DNA of 7,816 nt from an uncultured Bacilli bacterium. GTDB taxonomy: Bacteria > Bacillota_I > Bacilli_A > RF39 > UBA660. Below the pieces are notes generated by a model that worked only from the letters and a program-made list of their open reading frames with translations, was not told the origin of the DNA and ran no database searches. The first letter of the stretch is position 1. Every line of letters begins with the position of its first letter. Shown here in pieces: positions 1-5,420 of the stretch. The translations under genes and the position numbers were made by a program. Location of the stretch: positions 1 through 7,816 of the forward strand of contig CALVVP010000033.1 of assembly GCA_944363895.1 (NCBI GenBank), in the 5' to 3' direction.

Positions 1-1
1 A

Positions 2-82
2 AAGGAAAAGTTAAAATTAGAAAAAGGTAGCAAATTTATTGTTTGTCACCAAATTAATAAAGATGTGGACAAAAAGCATTGA
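2..82 (+). CDS. C-terminal end of an unidentified protein (partial)
   Basis: An open frame enters from the left edge and runs 26 codons to a TGA at 80-82. The peptide is lysine-rich and polar, with a short stretch GSKFIVCHQ. The only strong argument that it is real is the terminator hairpin that begins 4 bases after the stop, the spacing seen at other gene ends in this window. The other two forward frames are broken early. Too little is present to name a family; the GS-F-hydrophobic pattern is vaguely like the last strand of many domains and was not used for a call. The last codons fall in a segment partly repeated at 292-326. Confidence 0.35.
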   Translation, partial: KEKLKLEKGSKFIVCHQINKDVDKKH

Positions 83-86
83 AAAT

Positions 87-125
87 AAAGGATGTCAGCA
101 AAAATAAATTTGTTGACATCCTTTT
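87..125 (+). terminator. Strong intrinsic terminator
   Basis: A 16-bp stem (87-102 with 109-124) closes a 6-base loop, with a single G-U pair in an otherwise perfect duplex. The A-rich 5' arm and T-rich 3' arm make it potentially bidirectional. It lies directly after the stop of the partial frame at the left edge and insulates it from the small membrane peptide that follows. Confidence 0.85.
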
Positions 126-165
126 AATATATGTAAATTTTATTTAAACTTAGGAGGCCTGATAT

Positions 166-270
166 ATGGAATGGGATAATTTAATTGAACTGATTTTAAA
201 TAGTATACAAATTATAGGAATATTTATTGCAATTATTATAGGTTTAATTATTTCTAAAGTATGGTGTTAG
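166..270 (+). CDS. 34-residue single-span membrane peptide
   Basis: An ATG at 166 is preceded by a textbook AGGAGG at 152-157 with an 8-base gap, giving a 34-residue peptide ending in TAG. Residues 1-8 are acidic and polar (MEWDNLIE). Residues 14-29 form one very hydrophobic helix rich in Ile, and the tail is SKVWC. This is the layout of a small membrane peptide such as a type I toxin-like peptide. It could equally be the N-terminal anchor of a longer protein whose body was lost: a hydrophobic N-terminal anchor followed by a coiled coil is common in low-GC Bacillota. The stop comes just before a direct-repeat copy (292-326) and a truncated dehydrogenase, so loss of a downstream domain by rearrangement is plausible. 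Function unknown. Confidence 0.55.
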   Translation: MEWDNLIELILNSIQIIGIFIAIIIGLIISKVWC

Positions 271-303
271 AATAGATATATAGACACAAAAATGTGGACA
301 ATG

Positions 304-312
304 TGATAAAAT
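304..312 (+). promoter_or_regulatory. Possible extended -10 promoter for the SDR remnant and flavodoxin
   Basis: TGATAAAAT at 304-312 fits an extended -10 element (TG, one base, TAAAAT). No good -35 is seen 16-18 bases upstream. A start near 319 would put the AAAGGAG ribosome-binding site (324-330) just inside the transcript. Confidence 0.3.
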
Positions 313-335
313 AATAAACATTGAAAGGAGTAGTT

Positions 336-710
336 ATGGGAAAAGACATTAATATTATTAATTTATCTAGTGTGGGAGCTACTCATCCGGGAGTTAATTT
401 ATCGATGTATGTTGGGGCAAAAGCCGCTATTGAAAACTTTACAAGAGTTTGGGCTTTAGAACTTGCCGACAAAGGAGTCAGGGTAAACGCTATCGCACCA
501 GGGGCAATCAGAACTAATATTTGGAATGTTCCAGGATTAACTAAAGAAGAATCTCAAAAACACGAAGATAGTATTGCTAGGACAATTCCTTTTAAAAGAT
601 TTGGTAGACCAGAGGAAGTGGCTAATGTGGCGATGTTTTTAGTAAGTGATGAAGCTAGTTATGTTAGTGGTTCCGTTTATGCTGTAGATGGTGGTCAAGG
701 AGCTTTATAG
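336..710 (+). pseudogene. Short-chain dehydrogenase/reductase, C-terminal half only
   Basis: The 124 residues from ATG 336 match the second half of a classical SDR. They hold the IINLSS strand with the catalytic Ser, the YxxxK pair (Y25 and K29, the Tyr 13 residues after the Ser), the RVNAIAPGAIRT segment, and the FGRPEEVANVAMFLVSDEAS...SGSVYAVDGGQ C-terminus. Classical SDRs are about 250 residues. The whole N-terminal Rossmann half (TGxxxGIG cofactor loop, NNAG) is absent, so the product cannot bind NAD(P) in the usual way and is probably inactive. Yet an AAAGGAG site 5 bases upstream of ATG 336 gives it a convincing start. An upstream TTG at 321 would add LKGVV, faintly like the LKGVF helix that precedes this region in intact SDRs, possibly a trace of the lost part. 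The flavodoxin gene follows 14 bases on. G+C looks higher here than in neighbours. Confidence 0.85.
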
Positions 711-724
711 AAAGGGGATATTAT

Positions 725-1345
725 ATGAATAAAAATACAATTATCGGTGTTATTGTTGTTATAATAATCGTTATTATCGGTGTAGCACTATATTTTATGT
801 TAAGTAATAATGATACTCCTATTAATAATGAGAATGGTTCAGAAGAGAATAATGATAGTACAATTAGTAATGTTTTAGTCGTTTACTTTTCTGCGCAAGG
901 GCATACAAAAGAAGTTGCCGAAAAAATTGCCGAAAATTTAGATGCTGATATTTTTGAACTTATACCAACTGATCCATATACGGATGCTGATTTGGATTGG
1001 ACTGATAATAATTCAAGAGTATCTATGGAACATGAAGATGAATCTTTAAGAAATGTTGAACTTACGACAACTGAAGTAGAGAATTGGGATAGTTATGATA
1101 CTATATTAATCGGATACCCTATTTGGTGGGGAATTGCCGCCTGGCCGGTTAATACATTTGTAGAAGCTAATGATTTTACGGGAAAAACAGTTATTCCATT
1201 TTGTACATCGGCTTCATCTGGATTAGGGGAAAGTGGGGAATTACTTAGCTCTTTAGCTAATACAGGTAATTGGTTAGCAGGACATCGTTTTAGTTCTAAT
1301 CCATCAGATTCTGATATTACTACTTGGACCGATAGTTTAAAATAA
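725..1345 (+). CDS. Membrane-anchored flavodoxin
   Basis: A 206-residue protein that carries electrons through bound FMN. Residues 6-26 are one hydrophobic helix with no lipobox cysteine, followed by a polar Asn/Ser/Glu linker to about residue 48 and then a complete flavodoxin fold. The FMN phosphate loop is S56-x-x-G-H-T61 after the first strand (VLVVYFS). The isoalloxazine loop is GYPIWWG at 130-136, and a third conserved stretch (PFCTSASSGLGES) follows. The chain ends with a helix containing W-x-x-S-L, as in Flavodoxin_4-like proteins. The N-terminal anchor suggests the domain faces outward from the membrane, as in predicted extracellular flavodoxins of gut Firmicutes. A strong AAAGGGG at 711-717 fixes the start. 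It is co-transcribed with the SDR remnant, so an intact ancestral operon probably paired an oxidoreductase with it. The redox partner is not in view. Confidence 0.9.
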   Translation: MNKNTIIGVIVVIIIVIIGVALYFMLSNNDTPINNENGSEENNDSTISNVLVVYFSAQGHTKEVAEKIAENLDADIFELIPTDPYTDADLDWTDNNSRVSMEHEDESLRNVELTTTEVENWDSYDTILIGYPIWWGIAAWPVNTFVEANDFTGKTVIPFCTSASSGLGESGELLSSLANTGNWLAGHRFSSNPSDSDITTWTDSLK

Positions 1346-1354
1346 AAACAATTT

Positions 1355-1393
1355 AAAAAGGCGTTCTAAATTATTTTATTAGAACCTTTTTTT
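1355..1393 (+). terminator. Intrinsic terminator after the flavodoxin
   Basis: The stem pairs GTTCTAA (1363-1369) with TTAGAAC (1379-1385). It is extended by A/T pairing across a bulged C at 1362 and followed by a run of seven T. It starts 10 bases after the flavodoxin stop. Confidence 0.8.
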
Positions 1394-1462
1394 AGTTATT
1401 TAAAATGTATGCGACAAAAAAATGAAAAAGCCTTATTTATCGTTATTTTTTAAATAAAAAAG

Positions 1463-1491
1463 TTATAAAAAAAAATTATTTATGCTAAAAT
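1463..1491 (+). promoter_or_regulatory. Possible promoter for the FAD dehydrogenase pair
   Basis: TAAAAT at 1486-1491 is preceded by TG one base upstream (extended -10), and TTATAA at 1463-1468 is a weak -35 with a 17-base spacer. Transcription would begin near 1498, leaving only about 10 bases of leader, so the ribosome-binding site would lie at the very 5' end. Confidence 0.4.
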
Positions 1492-1508
1492 ATTATTGGT
1501 GATGGAAA

Positions 1509-2888
1509 GTGAATTATGATGTTGTAATTGTTGGGGCAGGACCAGCTGGTTTATTTACAGCTTATGAATTAATAACAAAAAATAAATCGTTAAAGATTGC
1601 CTTAATGGATAAAGGCCAAAAAGTTAAAACAAGATTTTGTCCGATGAATAAAAATAAAACTAATTGTGTTAATTGTAATCCTTGTCGAATTTTATCAGGC
1701 TATGGTGGCGCTGGAACTTTTTCTGATGGTAAATTAAACTTTATTCCAAAACTTGGTAAAAGTGATTTATTTAAATACATGAGTGAAAGTGAAGCTAATA
1801 AATTAATCGACGATACCGAAGAAATATTCAATAAATTTGGAATGGATAGTGAAGTTTTTCCTAGTAATATGGAAGAAGCGTTAGAAACTAAACGCAAAGT
1901 GGCTATTCAAGGAGCTAGGCTATTACTTATTAGACAAAAACATTTAGGAAGCGATCATTTACCTAAACATATTGATGATTTTAGTAATTTTTTAGAAAAA
2001 AGTGGTGTAACTTTATATGAAAATACCGATGTTAGAGATATCGTTTCTTGCAAAGATGGTTATGAAGTTATTTATGGGGATGAAAAGATATTTGCTAAAA
2101 AAGTTGTAGTAGCGCCAGGCAGAACTGGAGCTAAATGGATTCAAGAGTTAGCTGATAAATATCATATTCCTTATTTATCGCAAAGTATTGAAATTGGTGT
2201 AAGAGTAGAAGTTAGAAAAGAAATTTTAAAAAGTATTACCGATATAATATATGATCCAACTATTTTTATTCATACTGATACATATGGTGATGAGATTAGA
2301 ACTTTTTGTACTAATCCTGGAGGCTTCGTCGCTAAAGAAAATTATTATGGCTATATTTGTGTTAATGGGCATGCTTTAAAAGATATAAAATCTGATAATA
2401 GTAATTTTGCTTTTATCAGTCGTGTTCATCTAACAGAACCAGTTACTAATACTAGATTATATGGTGAATCGATTGCGAAAATTGCTAATGTTTTAGGTGA
2501 TTCTAAACCGATTATTCAAACGCTTAAAGATTTAAGAAGTGGTAGACGCTCAACTTGGCATCGGATTAATCAAGGATTTGTCGAACCGACTTTAAAAGAT
2601 TGCGTAGCTGGTGATTTAGCTTTAATTTTACCGCATCGGATTGTGACTAATATTTTAGAAGGATTAGAAAAATTAGATAAAATTATTCCGGGAGTTAACA
2701 ATGATGAAACTCTTCTTTATGGACCAGAAATAAAATTTTTCAGCAATGAAATTGCCACTGATAATAATTTTAAATTAGAAAATGAAGATATTTATTTTAT
2801 CGGTGATGGAGCGGGAAAAGCGGGAAACATTGTAGTAGCGGCGGCTACAGGTTTAGTTGCAGCAAGAGATATTTTAAAAAAGGGGTGA
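1509..2888 (+). CDS. FAD-dependent dehydrogenase, COG2509 type
   Basis: A 459-residue flavoprotein whose substrate is not known. The N-terminal Rossmann loop is GAGPAG at 9-14, preceded by VVIV, and an acidic residue ends the second strand (D34). The FAD-contacting C-terminal segment is IGDGAGKAGNIVVAAATG, with GDGAG at 432-436. Between them lies the family's hallmark: four cysteines (C44, C53, C56, C59) followed by SGYGGAGTFSDGKLN. Further typical segments are VVVAPGRTG and SIEIGVRVEV. I recognise this as the uncharacterised FAD-dependent dehydrogenase group COG2509; whether the cysteines bind a metal or Fe-S cluster is inference. The start is GTG at 1509, with GGTGAT (1498-1503) as the ribosome-binding site. 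The TGA stop lies only four bases before the next ATG, so the two genes are surely translated together. Length and motifs look intact. Confidence 0.9.
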   Translation: MNYDVVIVGAGPAGLFTAYELITKNKSLKIALMDKGQKVKTRFCPMNKNKTNCVNCNPCRILSGYGGAGTFSDGKLNFIPKLGKSDLFKYMSESEANKLIDDTEEIFNKFGMDSEVFPSNMEEALETKRKVAIQGARLLLIRQKHLGSDHLPKHIDDFSNFLEKSGVTLYENTDVRDIVSCKDGYEVIYGDEKIFAKKVVVAPGRTGAKWIQELADKYHIPYLSQSIEIGVRVEVRKEILKSITDIIYDPTIFIHTDTYGDEIRTFCTNPGGFVAKENYYGYICVNGHALKDIKSDNSNFAFISRVHLTEPVTNTRLYGESIAKIANVLGDSKPIIQTLKDLRSGRRSTWHRINQGFVEPTLKDCVAGDLALILPHRIVTNILEGLEKLDKIIPGVNNDETLLYGPEIKFFSNEIATDNNFKLENEDIYFIGDGAGKAGNIVVAAATGLVAARDILKKG

Positions 2889-2892
2889 TGAT

Positions 2893-3702
2893 ATGCCAGT
2901 TCATTTTAACGCGATTTTAAATGAAAAAAATAAAAATATCGAAAAAATAACAAATGATTTATTAAATGGAATATTGCAAAAAGATTTACAAAATCCTGAT
3001 GATGTTTATGTGACAAAAAATAAAAAAAAATTTACAATTACTAAATATATTATCAATGTTAATACTAATGAAAAAATAGGGAAAACGGTTATAACAGTTC
3101 AAGCTAATCAAGAAAATACTACTTATGAAATAATTGATGTCGATTTGACATTACTATCTGAGCCAATTGAATTGTTTTTTGAAAAAAAATTGGCCACTTC
3201 TTCTGATTCAAATGAATATTATAATGTTCATACAATTGATGATGAAAGGCATTTTCAAATTGAAACAGTCAATCGCTGTGTTATCGAAAAAGACATAATT
3301 AATAGTAAACAAAAAGTATATTTATCAGCATTTCCTTTTCAATTGGAAATCTATAATAATATTGATGAATTCAATAAAACACATGGATTTCAAAAACCGA
3401 TTCGGGTTGCTAATATGGATTTTAAAGTTCAGGGATATGCCGAAGATATGGTTGCTTACGGTGGATTATTTACTAGCAATGTTGAAGAAATTTGTTCATT
3501 TATTATTGGCAAGGTTGTATCATTTGTCGATGTTAAGGCACTTATTGGTGGTATTATTGTTGATTTTGTAATTATTAAAATAAAAACTGCTTTAGGAATT
3601 TTACCAATTGCAGCTTCAAGAGAAGTATTTGATTTAACAAATTTGAAGATAAATAAAATAATTGTAATGCTTGCTGATGTTAAAGCTGATTTTATAAAAT
3701 AG
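2893..3702 (+). CDS. Unrecognised protein coupled to the FAD dehydrogenase
   Basis: A 269-residue protein that I cannot place in a family. AGGGGTGATG, partly inside the last codons of the preceding gene, serves as its ribosome-binding site and ATG 2893 follows at once, so translational coupling is near certain. There is no signal peptide or clear membrane helix. The N-terminal third is charged and Lys/Asn-rich with alternating hydrophobic residues suggesting beta strands. The middle carries ERHFQIETVNRCVIEKD and AFPFQLEIYNN. The C-terminal third (from about residue 170) has a more conserved feel: IRVANMDFKVQGYAEDMV, then GKVVSFVDVKALIGGIIVDFVIIK as strand-like hydrophobic runs. Only one cysteine pair at distant positions is present, so there is no obvious metal site. 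Context suggests a partner or substrate-related factor of the COG2509 enzyme, but nothing in the residues confirms this. Confidence 0.8.
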   Translation: MPVHFNAILNEKNKNIEKITNDLLNGILQKDLQNPDDVYVTKNKKKFTITKYIINVNTNEKIGKTVITVQANQENTTYEIIDVDLTLLSEPIELFFEKKLATSSDSNEYYNVHTIDDERHFQIETVNRCVIEKDIINSKQKVYLSAFPFQLEIYNNIDEFNKTHGFQKPIRVANMDFKVQGYAEDMVAYGGLFTSNVEEICSFIIGKVVSFVDVKALIGGIIVDFVIIKIKTALGILPIAASREVFDLTNLKINKIIVMLADVKADFIK

Positions 3703-3724
3703 TTAAATGAAAATATTGTGAAAA

Positions 3725-3740
3725 GCAAATATCTATTTGC
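3725..3740. promoter_or_regulatory. Palindrome overlapping a -35: possible operator
   Basis: GCAAATA (3725-3731) and TATTTGC (3734-3740) are perfect inverted copies two bases apart. The right arm covers most of the TTGCAA -35 at 3737-3742. No T-run follows, so it is not a usable terminator for the preceding gene. A dimeric repressor site is the simplest reading; the binding protein is unknown. Confidence 0.4.
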
Positions 3741-3765
3741 AATTAAAATTAATAAATGTTATAAT
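3737..3765 (+). promoter_or_regulatory. Promoter for the tandem thioredoxin and PH-like genes
   Basis: TTGCAA at 3737-3742, a 17-base spacer and TATAAT at 3760-3765, with TG one base upstream of the -10 (extended). This is one of the best promoters in the window. Transcription would start near 3772, giving a leader of about 60 bases. Confidence 0.75.
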
Positions 3766-3830
3766 ATATTGCGAAACGGATACAAATATAATTTTTAGTT
3801 TCATATAAATTATAGAAGGTAGGTATTGTG

Positions 3831-4613
3831 ATGAGTGAAAGTAAAAAAATGTTAGTTGTTGTTGGTGCTGTTATTTTATTAATTATTGGAAGTGTTGGTT
3901 TTGTTTATGCAGGAAACCAAGATTCAAAAGAAATATATGAACAGTTCACTACAGAATTTAATGATAGTGAAAATACATTAGTTTATCTTGGGTCATCTAC
4001 TTGTGGTTATTGTAGTTTATTAAATCCTAGTTTACAAGATATGGCTAGTCGTTATGATTTCGATTATTTATATATCGATATTAATGAAATGTCTAGTAGT
4101 TATGTTCGGAAAGTACTTAATGATTTAGGTCTTACATCTGTTGGAACTCCTTATCTTGCAATCGTTGCTAATGGTAAAGTAGTTGATAAACAAAATGGTT
4201 ACGATGATTACAATGTCGTTTTTGAGTTTTTACAAGACAATAATGTAATTGCTGAAGACGCTAAATTAGATCTTAATTATATCGATTATGAAACCTATGA
4301 AGAATTATTGGCAAGTGAAGATAAAGAAGTTATCGTTATTGGTCAAACGACATGTGGTTATTGTGTTCAAGCTAAAGTAATTTTAAACGATGTTGCTAGC
4401 GAACACGAAGTAGCAATTAATTATTTAGATTATACTAAATTAGATAGTGATGAAAAAGAACAATTTGCAGAAAGTTTAGAGTATTTTCAAGAAGAATGGG
4501 GCACACCAATTATTATGATTGTGCAAAATGGCGAAATAGTTGATATGATCGAACAATTAGCAACGGAAGATGAATATGTCGAATTTCTACAAGAAAATGA
4601 GGTTATTGAATGA
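3831..4613 (+). CDS. Membrane-anchored protein with two thioredoxin domains
   Basis: A 260-residue protein with a signal anchor at 8-26 (hydrophobic, no lipobox Cys) and two successive thioredoxin-like domains, placed outside the membrane by inference. Domain 1 (about 33-137) has the active site C58-G-Y-C61 after the strand LVYLGSSTC and the cis-proline in VGTP (P107). Domain 2 (about 150-258) has C175-G-Y-C178 after VIVIGQTTC and the cis-proline in WGTP (P226). Both keep all elements of a working dithiol oxidoreductase, so the pair may relay electrons or act on two substrates. The sequence style recalls bacteriocin-transport accessory/PedC-type thioredoxins, but no bacteriocin gene is nearby. 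ATG 3831 is preferred over the in-frame GTG at 3828 because the GGTAGG site (3818-3823) is 7 bases from it. The stop overlaps the next gene's ATG. Confidence 0.88.
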   Translation: MSESKKMLVVVGAVILLIIGSVGFVYAGNQDSKEIYEQFTTEFNDSENTLVYLGSSTCGYCSLLNPSLQDMASRYDFDYLYIDINEMSSSYVRKVLNDLGLTSVGTPYLAIVANGKVVDKQNGYDDYNVVFEFLQDNNVIAEDAKLDLNYIDYETYEELLASEDKEVIVIGQTTCGYCVQAKVILNDVASEHEVAINYLDYTKLDSDEKEQFAESLEYFQEEWGTPIIMIVQNGEIVDMIEQLATEDEYVEFLQENEVIE

Positions 4614-5056
4614 ACATTTATGAACAAGCGTTAGCTTTTAAAAGGAAATTTCCTAAAACCATTGCTTGGCGGATAAAGGCTCATAGTAAAATAGCGCAAA
4701 TGCATATTAATCTTGATGAAACGGTTAAATATGTCTTTGCTTGTCAAAAAAACCATCATTCTTATGAGATTTTTCGCACATTTATCATTGTGGTAACCGA
4801 TAAAAGAATTATCGTCGCTCAAAAAAGATTGATATTTGGTTATTTATTTATATCAATAACATCAGATATGTATAATGATTTAACTTTGATGATGGGGCTT
4901 TTATGGGGGAAAGTCTGTATTGATACAGTAAAAGAAGTTGTGGTGCTTTCTAACATTCAAAAAGAAGCATTACCAGAAATCGAAACTGCGATTTCGCAAA
5001 CAATGATGGATTTAAAAGTAGAATGTGCTAAACCAAAAAGGCATGAAACAATTTAG
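4610..5056 (+). CDS. Small protein with a bacterial PH-like domain
   Basis: A 148-residue soluble protein. Its ATG overlaps the preceding TGA (ATGA), and GAGGT at 4599-4603 lies within the thioredoxin gene, so the two are co-translated. Residues about 38-120 have the pattern of bacterial PH domains (the YokE/bPH group). A strand ends in YVFACQKN, FIIVVTDKRIIVAQK supplies the characteristic 'T-x-x-R-hydrophobic' turn, a further strand and loop follow, and a C-terminal helix (about 122-138) closes the domain. A basic N-terminal helix (FKRKFPKTIAWRIKAHSKI) precedes it. Such domains in bacteria often bind proteins or sit at membranes, and their roles are mostly unknown. The family call rests on pattern only and is moderate. 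The C-terminal codons form the first arm of the terminator. Confidence 0.7.
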   Translation: MNIYEQALAFKRKFPKTIAWRIKAHSKIAQMHINLDETVKYVFACQKNHHSYEIFRTFIIVVTDKRIIVAQKRLIFGYLFISITSDMYNDLTLMMGLLWGKVCIDTVKEVVVLSNIQKEALPEIETAISQTMMDLKVECAKPKRHETI

Positions 5057-5068
5057 TGCCTTTTTATT
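5035..5068 (+). terminator. Intrinsic terminator overlapping the stop codon
   Basis: AAAAAGGCA (5035-5043) pairs perfectly with TGCCTTTTT (5057-5065) around a 13-base loop that contains the TAG stop of the PH-like gene. The T-run doubles as the 3' arm. The mobile element lies only about 16 bases beyond it. Confidence 0.75.
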
Positions 5069-5075
5069 TGACACT

Positions 5076-5083
5076 AATCAAAA
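5076..5083. repeat. Target-site duplication, left copy (AATCAAAA)
   Basis: Eight bases identical to 5447-5454, touching the outer end of the left inverted repeat with no gap. This is the footprint left by transposition. Confidence 0.85.
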
Positions 5084-5109
5084 GATAGTGTAAAAATGTT
5101 TCGGAAAAA
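5084..5109 (+). repeat. Left terminal inverted repeat, 26 bp
   Basis: An exact reverse complement of 5421-5446 over all 26 bases; pairing stops at both ends (5110 and 5083), so the boundary is sharp. Confidence 0.95.
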
Positions 5110-5214
5110 CTAGTTATAAGTAATATGGTGAAGTAGAATAGAAGTAGGATTTTTAGAAGAATGTATAGGTAAATAAGAAATAGAATCATCGAAAAGAGAA
5201 AAGTTTATTTCTTT
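5110..5214 (-). pseudogene. Possible transposase C-terminal fragment inside the element
   Basis: On the minus strand a 34-codon open segment runs from 5214 to a TAG at 5112-5110, ending flush against the left inverted repeat. Compact insertion sequences commonly end their transposase gene this way. The peptide (containing FDDSISYLPIHSSKNPTS) is less low-complexity than random A+T-rich translation. It is in a different frame from the 49-codon N-terminal piece and overlaps its end slightly, as an internal deletion with frame loss would give. No family motif is left, so this is weakly supported. Confidence 0.3.
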
Positions 5215-5354
5215 TTAAATTTATTATAAATGTTAAAAAAACTATAGAATAAATTATCCATAGTTTCTGAGAATAAATTTCTACACTTTTCTAAAAATAC
5301 ATTTTTTATAATTTTTTTTGCTTCATTTTTCATATTTTGTGGTATACTTAACAT
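5205..5354 (-). pseudogene. Possible transposase N-terminal fragment, 49 codons
   Basis: The ATG at 5354-5352 on the minus strand is preceded by AAGGAG (complement of 5364-5369) with a 9-base gap, and reads 49 codons to TAA at 5207-5205. The peptide starts MLSIPQNMKNEAKKII and continues as a charged, likely helical segment ending in a Lys run. It starts 67 bases inside the right inverted repeat, a usual distance for an insertion-sequence transposase. A TATAAT on the same strand (complement of 5391-5396) could drive it. No DDE catalytic residues are included, so by itself it cannot transpose; it could be a remnant or a short expressed peptide. The transposase family cannot be fixed from these residues. 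Confidence 0.45.
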
Positions 5355-5356
5355 AT

Positions 5357-5410
5357 GAAAGAACTCCTTACTATTTTGCATATAATAGTAATTATATAAG
5401 AAGTTCTTTC
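5357..5410 (-). promoter_or_regulatory. Nested hairpin masking the element's ribosome-binding site
   Basis: The outer arms are GAAAGAACT (5357-5365) with AGTTCTTTC (5402-5410), and the inner arms TTACTATT (5368-5375) with AATAGTAA (5384-5391). All are perfect. In minus-strand RNA the AAGGAG site (5364-5369) falls within these arms. RNA reading in from outside would contain all arms, whereas RNA from the internal TATAAT (start near 5384) would lack the outer 5' arm and leave the site freer. This resembles the known protection of transposase genes against read-through. Confidence 0.5.
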
Positions 5411-5420
5411 TTTTTTTACA

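Noticed and set aside
113..142. TTGACA as promoter for the small membrane peptide
   Set aside because: The TTGACA is part of the terminator's 3' arm, and no -10 fits at 16-18 bases; TAAATT is only 15 bases away. How the peptide gene is transcribed remains open.
1700..1897. Minus-strand open frame inside the FAD dehydrogenase
   Set aside because: It lies wholly opposite a gene with clear family motifs, has no ribosome-binding site and gives a composition typical of an antisense shadow.
3362..3728. Forward and reverse frames within the 269-residue unknown gene
   Set aside because: Both overlap a longer, well-started frame coupled to its upstream gene; their peptides are low-complexity hydrophobic runs.
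3773..3802. GAAAC/GTTTC inverted repeat in the thioredoxin leader as a riboswitch or attenuator
   Set aside because: Only 5 bp with a 20-base loop, no second structure and no T-run; expected by chance in such sequence.
2886..4613. Mycoplasma genetic code (TGA as Trp), suggested by the extreme A+T content
   Set aside because: TGA ends the FAD dehydrogenase and thioredoxin genes exactly where the next genes start, and tryptophan is encoded by TGG throughout.
4631..4822. Minus-strand frame opposite the PH-like gene
   Set aside because: Antisense shadow without a start signal; the forward gene has an ATGA overlap and a matching terminator.
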